Origin: Thermothelomyces thermophilus ATCC 42464
Lineage: Eukaryota > Ascomycota > Sordariomycetes > Sordariales > Chaetomiaceae
Direction: 5' to 3'
Length of the DNA: 64,000 nucleotides
Assembly: GCF_000226095.1 (NCBI RefSeq)
Contig: NC_016473.1
Span: 5,208,001-5,272,000, forward strand
The notes under the pieces were generated by a model. The model was not told where the DNA came from and did no database searches. It saw only the letters and a program-made list of their open reading frames with translations. The position numbers and the translations under genes are program-made. Positions 41,268-50,151 of the stretch are shown here, piece by piece (the stretch's first letter is position 1; each line of letters opens with the position of its first letter).

Positions 41268-42543
41268 GGTGCGCAATTATTGCGAGGTTCAAACTTTTGA
41301 GTTGGTTCCCTGGGTGTGGGCCAGAGGTCAAGATACAGCCAGATGCCAAGACGGACCGACAGTCCACCACTCCAGCGATGCTAAAAGACGGTGGTGTTAA
41401 TTTAATTATTAATTATGGGTTTTCAAAGTTGCAAAAGGTTTGTACATGTACACTCGTATTTAGGTACCTACCTACTTATGCACACGTGGAGATCTCCAAG
41501 AACAGCTTGAAACTAGGACACGCAAACAATTGAAGCATAATTAGTAAATTAGTACCAAAGGGGCAGTTGAATGTGAAGTGGAAAGTGCTGCTCTCGGCGT
41601 GACTCAACCGGCATTGACCCATTTTCCCAGCATCGCGCTTTTGGATCGTACCTTCCACAATACAACATATGGTAGCCGTTCTCCTCACAACAACGATACC
41701 AAGACTGACTTGATGAACAACAGATGGATTTCTGGGAGTTTAGACGGGTGCTCTAATTACTCCCTCGGAGCGGTCAGCCAGCTTCCCGAGCATTGAACGC
41801 AACTCTGTCGACAGCGCTGCCACCACGGTCTGGAATCTTACATAATATTAGCGAAGCTGCCAATAGGCCATAAAATACATATTACTATACCTTCGGTAGG
41901 TCAGATCAGTGCATCAGGCAGTGGTGCTGGTAAGCACGCCAAGAATCTTTGTTATTGCAAAGGTTCCAAACGCACAAAAACGTAAGCCGCCTACTAAGCC
42001 TTAAAATGGCGACCTCTTCCAGCAGACTGATCCTCCCATGGTCCGTGTGCCTTCCGCCACGTTCCTATTGGTAGCAGCAAGCACGAAGGACCACGCGAGG
42101 GAACAGAATGCTGGAAGGAATGAAGTCATAAGGGGACTCGGAGATTAGTAGTGCGTATCTCCTCGACGACGGAACCCGCTCCGACCGGTTAACGATCATG
42201 GTCCGACGCGCGCATTCGAGATCGCGACCGGGATGAAGGGGGGATGCGGTTGCATTGGGAGGGGCGCATGCTGACATGGCTGTTCCACGGACACGGTGAC
42301 TGACATCCATGGAAGGCTTCACCGCTGAGCGGTCATTATTTATCATTGAAAACTGAAGAGCCACGGCGCTGCCGCGCAGCAAGTAGCAAACCGCATCCAG
42401 CGCGTGTTTGCTCCCTGTTCACCAGTCCCAGGCTCGGCCCACAGCACTTCAAATCGCACACTGCAGAGGGTGCCGATAATTACAGTTCAGTAGCAGGAAG
42501 AGGAGAAGAAAATAAAAGAAAAGGGAACGAGGGAAGGAAAGAA

Positions 42544-42593
<50 letters not shown>
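41268..42593. other. Divergent intergenic region
   Basis: Promoter space of the deaminase (minus) and the cupin gene (plus). It includes an AT-rich stretch near 41400-41560. It ends with a GAAA microsatellite that touches the cupin ATG. Confidence 0.6.
42548..42591. repeat. (GAAA)11 microsatellite
   Basis: Eleven perfect GAAA units ending 2 nt before the ATG at 42594. They lie in the 5' leader, so length changes would alter leader length without touching the protein. Confidence 0.85.
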
Positions 42594-43146
42594 ATGGCAC
42601 GGCTCCAGACACTGCTCGCAGGCCTCCTCGGCTTGTCCGTCTCGACACAAACCCAGACCGCGACTGCATCGCCCGCAAGTCCCCGAGAGGTCGAGGCGCG
42701 ACACTGGCCCAGCCGAGACAAGTCGCATCACCACGACTGCAACGGCACCCCCGCGCCCATCAACCAGCGGACGGCGCAGGAGGTGATTACGCAGCTCAAC
42801 CTTGTCCCGAACGTGGAGAAGGGTTACTACGTCGAGACGTTCCGGGACGCCTACAACGTGACGGCCGACCGCTCCGCCAGCACGGCCATCTACTACCTAC
42901 TCGAGGGCCGCGAAGGCCACTCCAACTGGCACCGCGTCGACGCCGTCGAGGTGTGGCACTACTACGCCGGCGCCCCCCTGACCCTCTCCCTCGCCCGCGA
43001 CGACGGCTCGCCCGTGCGCGAGGTCACGCTCGGCCCGGACGTCTTTGACGGCCAGCAGCCCCAGGTCGCCATCGCCAAGTGGGAGTGGCAGAGGGCCCGG
43101 AGCCTCGGAGAGTGGACCCTCGTCGGCACCACCGGTATGTTTCTCT

Positions 43147-43178
<32 letters not shown>

Positions 43179-43339
43179 ACTCACTCACTCACTCTCTCTC
43201 TCTCCCTTTTTTTTGGGCGAGACGGGTGTGAGCTGCAACTAATAATAACCGTCTCCCGTCACCCATAGTCGCGCCGGGTTTTGACCCGAGCGGGTTCGAA
43301 ATGGCTGAACCTGGCTGGACGCCGGACGCGTCCCGATAA
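42594..43339 (+). CDS. Secreted cupin_5 (DUF985) family protein
   Basis: Two exons, 42594-43134 and 43269-43339, 203 aa; the 134-bp intron has donor GTATGT and is filled with CT/CTCA microsatellite. The N-terminus MARLQTLLAGLLGLSVST looks like a signal peptide. The DUF985 domain runs from about 57: QEVITQLNLVPN, KGYYVETFRD, STAIYYLLEG, WHRVDAVEVWHYYAG, then VAIAKWEWQRARSLGEWTLV and, across the intron, APGFDPSGFEMAEPGW. The family has a double-stranded beta-helix (cupin) fold with no firm activity assigned; some members are annotated as epimerase-like. Secretion is unusual for the family, whose members are mostly cytosolic. His residues of the motif WHRVDAVEVWHYY may bind a metal. Confidence 0.9.
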
Positions 43340-43667
43340 GGTCCAGAGATCCAAGAATGGGAAAGAGAGGACTGGGTGCCACGCTTGTTTACTAATTAAT
43401 AACTCCATCGTGTTCTCAGCGGGACTTGGGGGTTCTTGATGTTCGCCTTACTGAAGCAAGAATAATCCAATAACAACCAAGACACACATGACCTAGGTTG
43501 TTCTGCCGACAAAAAAAAATCCTTTCCTTTTTTTTTTGTGCTAGGAGCACACTTGGAACACACATATCACACAACAGCAGCGATCTTGTTGCAGGTGTCA
43601 GATCCCTGTGTTAGATCCCTGTGTTCCCAAACCATCCATCTCAACCCCCTCTCGTTGTTTGAGGTTA
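43340..43667. other. Convergent intergenic region
   Basis: 3' flanks of the cupin gene and of the WW-domain gene. Short T and A runs, no gene. Confidence 0.6.
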
Positions 43668-44753
43668 CTAGAAAGCGGACCCCATCAACCCGCCTAGCAT
43701 CATGCCCCCGAGGAGCGACGGCATCATCAGCGGCATCCCCAGCCCGCCCCCGAACCCGGTCCCGAGCGGCCTGCCGTACGCCACCTGCGGCCGGTCCCAC
43801 CGCCCGCCCCCGTGCCCACCGCACCCGTACCCGCCGTACCCGACCCCGTACATGTCGCCCTCGGGCCGCAGGTAGCGCCCGGGCGGGCCGGGCCGCCGCT
43901 CGCGGTCGTAGATGACCTCGCTCAGGTAGGGGCTGAGGCGGCGGACGGCAACGACGCCGGGAAAGGTGCGGCCGGGGGGCTCGAGGTAGAGGCGCGCCGA
44001 TGAAGGAGGAGACGACGAAGACGACGACGATGACGACGACCCGGACGCGTCGCCGCCCCAAGCCACCCCCAGCGGCTGCGGCCGCCCCGTGTGCATCGCG
44101 TCGATCATGGCCCGCCGCACCAGCCGGTGCTGCCGGTACAGCTCGCGCTCCGCCGCCGCCCGCCTCGCCCGCTCCGCCGCCCGCTGCTCGTGCGTCGTCC
44201 CCGTCAGCCGGTCCTTGAGCCTGCGGCCCAGCGAGTGCCGCCGCTGCCGCCATCGGTCGTGTTGGTTCGGCTTCTTTTCTTCTTCTTCTTCTTCTTCTTC
44301 ATCATCCCCGGCCTGGCCCCGGTCCTGATTCTCGCCCTCGCGGCGGGGAGAGGAGGGGGAGGAAGGGGACGAGTGATAGTCGGATTCGCCATCGTCGCCG
44401 TCGGTCTCCTCGGCGACGATATCGGCGGCGCTGGGCCGGCGGCGCTGGGCGGCGGACCGGGTGGCGCGGATCCGGTCGCGCTCGGCGGGGGGAAGGGAGT
44501 CGAGGTATGTGTCGTCGTCGTACGGGTGGTGCCAGATGGAGCGCGGGGGCGACGCCAGGGTGTCGACGAAGAACTGGTGCCGCGTCTCCGGGTCGAGCTC
44601 GCGCACCCAGCCGTGGGGCAGCGGCCGCAGCTCGTCCTCCATGCTCCGCCGCGCCCGCAGCGGAATGCCGTTGCGCGCCTGCCGGGGCAGCGCCTCGGGT
44701 CCGCCCCGGACGGCTTCCTCGTACGACGGAGGGGGGTCCGACGGCGTCGTCAT
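43668..44753 (-). CDS. WW-domain adaptor-like protein with PPxY motif
   Basis: Single exon, 361 aa, ATG at 44753. Near the N-terminus PPPSYEEA is a PPxY ligand motif. A single WW domain follows at about 44-85: LRPLPHGWVRELDPETRHQF then FVDTLASPPRSIWHHPYDD, with both signature Trp and the final Pro. The middle is acidic (poly-Glu) and Ser-rich; a basic helical segment (RRLKDRLTGTTHEQRAAERA) with RRAAAERELYRQH precedes a poly-Ser stretch. The C-terminus is Gly/Met/Tyr-rich (YGVGYGGYGCGG). Such combinations fit fungal membrane-traffic or ubiquitin adaptors, possibly of Rsp5-type ligases, but that is inference. The PPxY and WW in the same chain allow self-association. The gene ends tail to tail with the cupin gene. 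Confidence 0.85.
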   Translation of the reverse strand: MTTPSDPPPSYEEAVRGGPEALPRQARNGIPLRARRSMEDELRPLPHGWVRELDPETRHQFFVDTLASPPRSIWHHPYDDDTYLDSLPPAERDRIRATRSAAQRRRPSAADIVAEETDGDDGESDYHSSPSSPSSPRREGENQDRGQAGDDEEEEEEEEKKPNQHDRWRQRRHSLGRRLKDRLTGTTHEQRAAERARRAAAERELYRQHRLVRRAMIDAMHTGRPQPLGVAWGGDASGSSSSSSSSSSPPSSARLYLEPPGRTFPGVVAVRRLSPYLSEVIYDRERRPGPPGRYLRPEGDMYGVGYGGYGCGGHGGGRWDRPQVAYGRPLGTGFGGGLGMPLMMPSLLGGMMLGGLMGSAF

Positions 44754-45685
44754 TGGTGGGCAGCAGGCAGTCACTCGAATGATCTTGTGGTATGATTGGG
44801 TATTATCTGGTGTAATTAAGGGAAATCGGCGTATGTTGAGAGGGGGCGGTTATTAGAGGAATATATGAGAGAACAGAAGTTTTACTTTTTTTAGGGGGGG
44901 GTTTCAACTAATACACATGCGAGAGTTATGGTAATGATGTACCTGCGAAAGGGGCGCAGTGGTCTTTAAAAGCACGCCGTTACAGTTCAAAGCACGTCGC
45001 GCCTGTGCGGTGATGTTCGCGTTGCTCGGGTACGTCATGATTAGGGGTGAGCCGGAGCGAGGTGGCGACAAGAGACTCGCTGTCGCGTGGATCCTGTAAA
45101 AGGGGGAATAATCACAAGACCACAATTCCACATACGTACGGAGTAGAGATTAATGCGTTGGTCACCGCTGGGTGTGTTGGATGTCATGCAGTACTAATAA
45201 TTAAAGGCAGGTCGCTTTCTGTGGCCGGGCTTGGGCGCCCCCTAACGGGAGCTGGTTCTCCGTTTTGGTTCCGATACTTTCTGAAGATAATCAAGGTACA
45301 GAAGTGATTGATGCAATACAACGACCCAAACACACGTATCTCAAAATGCAAATCGAGAGAGGTGAGACGAAATACAAGTTAGTAATCCAAGCTCAAAATG
45401 TGTAATTGTCCATTGCCTAACCCCTTTTCATCGAATGCTGTATAAATCCACGTCCAACTCCCGTTAACTCTCTTGAATCCCCTCGTACCTATCAATGCTT
45501 TCCTATCATGCTAATATACGAATCTTCCGTATCATAAAGTCATACTAACCCATGTGACACCGTGACTTCGTCGATCGTAGCCCGTCCGTCGTAACGCTCA
45601 TAAGCCACTATGAAACCGTCCCGGCGCTCGCAGTATAACAGTTCCACAGGGATCAACTTCTTTTTTTTTTTCCCTTTTATTTTCT
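44754..45685. other. Intergenic region
   Basis: Between two minus-strand genes: promoter of the WW-protein gene, with TACGGAGTA at 45138, and 3' flank of the next. No gene recognised. Confidence 0.55.
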
Positions 45686-47029
45686 TCACCACCCACTCCC
45701 CCCCTCAGAGTCGCTATAGTACGCGGGCCCTTCGCCCGGATAGTAGTACCGCCGATCGCTCCCTCCACCCTTCACGGCCGATGCCCGCTCCCACCTGACG
45801 GGCCCCCTCCTCCCGGCCTCCCTCAGCAGCTCCCTCTCTCGGCGCTGCTCCCGCTCCCGCTCCCGCTCCCTCTCGAGCATTTCCATCTCCAGCTCGATCT
45901 CCCGCTCCTGCTCGCGCAGCCGCTCCCACTCCCTCCTCTCCCGCCTCGCGGCCGCGGCCGCTGCCGCTGCCGCAGCAGCTGCCGCCTCCTCTTCCTCCTC
46001 TCTCCTGTCGAAAGAGACATACCGCACGCCTTCGACACCACCACCACGACCACGACGACCACCACCACCACGACCAACCGCGCCGGTCCACGCCCCCGCC
46101 CCCGCCCCGGCCGGCATCCTCCCGGCCCTCAGCCCGCCACCGCCACCGCACTCGCGCTCCGCCTCGCACTCGGCGCAGTACCCGTCCCGGCCGAGGCCGA
46201 GGACGCGGCGCCGCGCCCGGCACCCTTCGCAGACGCCGACGCCGATGGTGGTGATGGTCGCGGCGCTCGCTCCTCCCCCTCCCGGTTGCGGCAGCCGGGG
46301 CCGGGGTCGGGGTCGCGACCGGATCGGCGGCGGGTCGTCTAGGTCGGAAGAGGAACCCGAGGAACCCGAGGAAGTGGTGGTGGTGGTGGTGGTGGTCGTC
46401 GACGAGGGGGAGGACGGCGAGGGGACGATGACGGTCACTTCCCTCCTCCCCAAGCCCGCCGGTTCCGGGGGTGCCGGGTTGCGGTTGCGGAGGATCGAGC
46501 GGAGGGGTGGTGGTGGTTGGGATGGTCGTGGAGGAGCAGTCCGGGGGGGAGGTGGTGTTGATGGTGGGCGGCCCCTGGGGGGAGGAGGTCCCCGGCGGGG
46601 CGCAGGGGAGGGAGGCGACGGCGCGGGGGGGTAGGGGTCCGGGTAGCTGATGGTTCTCCGCCGGATAGGAGTGTTGCTGCCGCCGCCGCTGCTGCTGCTG
46701 CTATTGGTAAGGTCCAGGGGGATGCAAGTGTGTACGCCGCCCACGGGGCATGTGCAGGTCTGGTAGATGTGCACGGGGCCGTAGTTGAAGTTGATGTTGA
46801 CCGGGCGGTCCGGGTGGTCCTCGATGATGTCGCTCACCAGGCGCACCTCGGCGACGTCGCCGTCCAGGCCGTTGCGCCCCCCGAGTATTTCGGAGCGGCG
46901 GCTGCGGTGCCGGTCCCGATGCTGTCGCAAGCGGTCAAGCTCCTCGGGACTGCGAATGTGAGCCAGCGGCTGGGGACGGCGTGGTTCCCGGATCCCGTCC
47001 AGCCACCCCTCGGGTGCGTAAGGGGCCAT
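45686..47029 (-). CDS. Unknown protein with CxxC pairs and charged coiled coil
   Basis: From ATG at 47029, 447 aa (an upstream open extension has only GTG). The N-terminus MAPYAPEGWLDGIREP and the segment DRPVNINFNYGPVHIYQTCT with CPVGGVHTC look structured; a proline-rich middle follows. At about 290-320 two Cys pairs, CEGCRARRRVLGLG and YCAECEAERECG, could form a zinc ribbon. After a Gly-rich linker comes a long Glu/Arg coiled coil (ERLREQEREIELEMEMLERE). The end is Tyr-rich (RRYYYPGEGPAYYSDSEG). I do not recognise the family. The Pro/Gly/Glu repeats are codon-biased and may vary between strains. Two structured Cys-containing regions argue for a real gene. Confidence 0.6.
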   Translation of the reverse strand: MAPYAPEGWLDGIREPRRPQPLAHIRSPEELDRLRQHRDRHRSRRSEILGGRNGLDGDVAEVRLVSDIIEDHPDRPVNINFNYGPVHIYQTCTCPVGGVHTCIPLDLTNSSSSSGGGSNTPIRRRTISYPDPYPPAPSPPSPAPRRGPPPPRGRPPSTPPPPRTAPPRPSQPPPPLRSILRNRNPAPPEPAGLGRREVTVIVPSPSSPSSTTTTTTTTTSSGSSGSSSDLDDPPPIRSRPRPRPRLPQPGGGGASAATITTIGVGVCEGCRARRRVLGLGRDGYCAECEAERECGGGGGLRAGRMPAGAGAGAWTGAVGRGGGGRRGRGGGVEGVRYVSFDRREEEEEAAAAAAAAAAAAARRERREWERLREQEREIELEMEMLEREREREREQRRERELLREAGRRGPVRWERASAVKGGGSDRRYYYPGEGPAYYSDSEGGSGW

Positions 47030-48136
47030 CTCGGCCGGGGGAGGAGGGAGGAGGGAGGAGGGAGGGGACGGGGGGGACGGAGGGACGGGGTTTGGTGACC
47101 AGGAGCAAGGGCGCCTCCTTGGCTTGAGAGGGGAGGGACTGCCGGTGCGGCGGGTGCCGGGTCCTAAACCGTTGCTCACACCAGCCCCAAAGCGAACCGG
47201 GAGAAGGCCGCTCGACACCGGGACAAAAGTGAGTGAGAGGGGGGGAGGGGGGTTTGACAGCGACGACACCGTGCCAAAAAATCAGAGACGGCAGGACCTC
47301 GTGAACACAGTCAGTAGGGCACCAAATCACCGACTTGCACTCTCACTCTCACTCTCACTCTCACTGCTGCAGAAGCTGCACAGCCAGCCTCCCCTTTTTT
47401 TTTTTTTTTTTTTTTTTTTGGCGCGCCCAATTTGTGCCCTGCAGCAGGTTGGCGCGGCAGTACAGCGACATGTCAGCGCCATTGACACACACTAACTGCG
47501 TTAGGTAGTACACGGAGAGGGCGGTCAAACACCCTCGTCGAGGCCCACTGCCCCCTTTCGGCACGGCTCGCCATAGGTCTGTCCCGGCCACCAACTTGCA
47601 GCTAGAAAACGCAGGTTGGCGCGTGTGGCTGAGCTCATTCTGCAAGATTAAAATCCCTTAGTTACTTATTATCTTTACTTATCCAAGTTAGTAGACAGGC
47701 TCATGGATATCATCTAAGACCACGCTGATGAGGCACGAATGGTTTTGTCTGGGTTCATGAGACAAAACAGGCCGACGGTGGGATGGATACTTTGGTTCCG
47801 TTGAACGGACCATTCATTATCACTATATCCTGTCTGGGATCTCGTGATATTCTCCCCAAGACAGACACTTGACCAATAGAGGGAAGACAGTGGTGTTTGA
47901 AAGGGAAAAAGGAACGATTTCATTATTCGTAATTCTCATTAACCCTGATTAATCCTCCCCGTGTTAATTAATACCACTCCCATACTTCCCCTGATAATAC
48001 GTCGGCCTCATAACCCATCAAAAAATTTCATAACAAAGTCCATGTTGTCCCCTGGAGTAGAACCTTCCCAATGCAACTTCCCTCCTAATGGCAGTTTTTC
48101 TCCTCCCAGATGCAATATCCTCTTTCCCCCATCCGT
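47030..48136. other. Intergenic region
   Basis: Upstream of the unknown CxxC gene, with an imperfect CTCTCA repeat (about 47339-47365) and a T25 run (47395-47419). The right part is AT-rich and forms the 3' flank of the Hsp20 gene. Confidence 0.55.
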
Positions 48137-48832
48137 TTACTGAATCGTAATCTTCCGACCGCTCTTCCTCTCGGCCTTGGGGACAACGATGTCCAGGATG
48201 CCGTCCTTGAATTTGGCCTGGACGTTGTCCTGGTTGACGGGGGCCGGGAAGGTGAAGACGCGGGAGAACTCGCCGTAAGACCGCTCGCTCAGCCAGTACC
48301 GAGGCTTGGGCTTGCCCTCGTCCTTGCCCTTGGTCGCAGCCGTATCCTTGCTGCCGCCCTCACCCTCGATCTTCTTTTTCTCGGCAGGGCCCTCGAGCAG
48401 GGACGGGTCGCCCTCGGTGTGCTGGCGCTCCGAGCGGCCGCGCACCACGAGCGTCTGCTCGTCCGTGAACTCGATCTCGACGTTTGACGGTGGCACGCCG
48501 GGCAGCTCGCCCTGCAGGACGTATTCTTTGTCGTGCTCGGCGACGTCGAACCGAGGCGAGAAGGCCGCCACGCTGGTGCTGCCCTGGTTGGCCAGCTGCG
48601 AGGTGTAGCGGTCAAAGTCTTCCAGCATGCGGAACAGCGACGAGAAGCCGGGCGTGCTGGAGCCGCTGTGGGAGAAGCGCGGGTGCCAAAGAGACGACAT
48701 GTTGCGTTGCTGTTGTTTTTTAAGCTGTTGCCGAGTTGCTGAGGTGCTTGTCTGCAGAAGCAGAGATGTCCGTGGCTTTGATCGAAGCGTTGGAAGTATG
48801 TGTGTGATGAAACTGCGCGATTGTGCTTGCAT
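48137..48832 (-). CDS. Small heat-shock protein Hsp20 (Hsp30-like), two possible starts
   Basis: The frame opens at ATG 48832 (231 aa), with an internal ATG at 48700 (187 aa, MSSLWHPRFSHS) that matches the usual Hsp30 start. The alpha-crystallin domain begins near FSPRFDVAEHDKEYVL and includes GELPGVPPSNVEIEF, TLVVRGRSE, a charged insert of about 40 residues (EKKKIEGEGGSKDTAATKGK), then SERSYGEFSRVFTFP and FKDGILDIVVPKAE. The 44-residue extension has no Asp or Glu and several Arg/Lys, like a mitochondrial presequence. A TATA box lies 42-49 bp above the first ATG, leaving a very short leader, so both starts may be used. HSE arrays lie upstream. The chaperone holds unfolded proteins during heat stress; which compartment is the open question. 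Confidence 0.92.
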   Translation of the reverse strand: MQAQSRSFITHILPTLRSKPRTSLLLQTSTSATRQQLKKQQQRNMSSLWHPRFSHSGSSTPGFSSLFRMLEDFDRYTSQLANQGSTSVAAFSPRFDVAEHDKEYVLQGELPGVPPSNVEIEFTDEQTLVVRGRSERQHTEGDPSLLEGPAEKKKIEGEGGSKDTAATKGKDEGKPKPRYWLSERSYGEFSRVFTFPAPVNQDNVQAKFKDGILDIVVPKAERKSGRKITIQ

Positions 48833-48873
48833 GATGTGTCGTCGAGATGAGCATGCTCGAGAAGGTCCGGGTG

Positions 48874-48881
48874 CTTATATA
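48874..48881 (-). promoter_or_regulatory. TATA box (TATATAAG) of the Hsp20 gene
   Basis: TATATAAG on the minus strand, 42-49 bp before ATG 48832. This would place transcription start near that ATG. Confidence 0.6.
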
Positions 48882-49022
48882 CACGTCAACCAGGCACGCC
48901 TGGCTATTACAACGTATGCTGCCATTCTTTCGTTGCTCGAAGCATCAGCCGGTGTTTGCATCACGGCAGCGTCATCTGATTAGCTGATGCGAGTTACTGC
49001 TAGAACCGACACGTGATGCCGA

Positions 49023-49041
49023 GAAATTTCGTCGAATATTC
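49023..49041. promoter_or_regulatory. Heat-shock element, four modules
   Basis: GAA (49023), TTC (49028), GAA (49034), TTC (49039): alternating modules spaced 5-6-5 bp. This is nearly a perfect HSE, about 190 bp upstream of the first Hsp20 ATG. Confidence 0.7.
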
Positions 49042-49143
49042 TGCACTAGTAGGAGACTCATATCGAACCGACTATAACGCATCAGCATCAACATCACCAC
49101 CATCGATACTGATGTCAGAAGGTTGACGTGGTTCGACAAGTTA

Positions 49144-49161
49144 TTCGAGCTCGTTCTCGAA
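49144..49161. promoter_or_regulatory. Gap-type heat-shock element
   Basis: TTC at 49144 and 49154 and GAA at 49159: units at 10- and 5-bp spacing. Another GAA follows at 49167. Confidence 0.45.
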
Positions 49162-50151
49162 AGCGAGAATTGCGATTGGGCATTGCTGTGTGGTTGGCGG
49201 GCTGGCCCACTTCCCGAAACGGCGAGAACCCTCCACAACCCTCCAACATGCACTCGCGGTCCACAGAAAGTCCGTGCAACGCCACTCTTGCGCCACCCAA
49301 TCCAGTCAGTGCACAGTCATTACTGTGCAGGCAAGCTTCAGTCAAACGCACGCTGCGGCAAGCACACTCCAGCAATAGCACAATCGGGTCGCCTTTCCAG
49401 ATCGTCATTCACTGTGCAGCCATCACTGTACGAGCTTGTAGAGGTTCCTATTGTAGTTGTATGTATATATGTACAATCCAACTGACTGAAGGTACCCAAG
49501 AAAACCTACCATCTCCAGATAATAGCTGAATAGATCCTTGAATGTACTCTGTACATACCATACTTGTACAGAACCACGACGTTAGATCGAACTAGATTGC
49601 GAGATGGTCCTTGCGAATCCCCTACGAATCCTGGAAAGCTTGGCAGTTCCCGGAGTTTTTGAACCGGGCGCTGAACGCTTATTCGGCAAGACCGCAGTGA
49701 CATCAGGCTTTGGAGCTGCGACCCCGCACCTATCCGACGGCAGCGGCCGGTCCCCCGAGGAAAAGCGCAGTGTTGCAGGTATGTATGTATGTACTACATA
49801 CATATTTCCAACAGCGACCTGCAGCGGAACCTCAATGGCAGACAATGCACCGACGGAACCATTGGAAACGACACAACAGCCGATTATCGCCGGACATCAT
49901 ATTAGAGCCGCCGCGTGCAGAGGCGGGGGTCACGGTCTGTCGCTCGTTGCGCGCGCACCTGCTTTGCAGCAGAGAATCAATTCCTTCCCCTCACCCCATC
50001 CCTTCCCCGCTCCCCCACCCTAGTCCGATCTGCAGTGGGCCATTCCATTCTGAACGGCGGCTGAGGGCGGACCGAAGTCTCATATCTTCCCACCCGCGGG
50101 ACGCCAGAGTCCCCCCCCCGGCGTAGTTAGCGGCGCGGGCGCCCATCGACC

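Larger units (their letters stand above)
48833..50151. other. Divergent intergenic region
   Basis: Shared promoter of Hsp20 (minus) and the histidine kinase (plus). Holds the TATA box and HSE elements listed above, and an imperfect GTAT/ATAC inverted repeat near 49780-49804. No gene seen in the middle. Confidence 0.6.
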
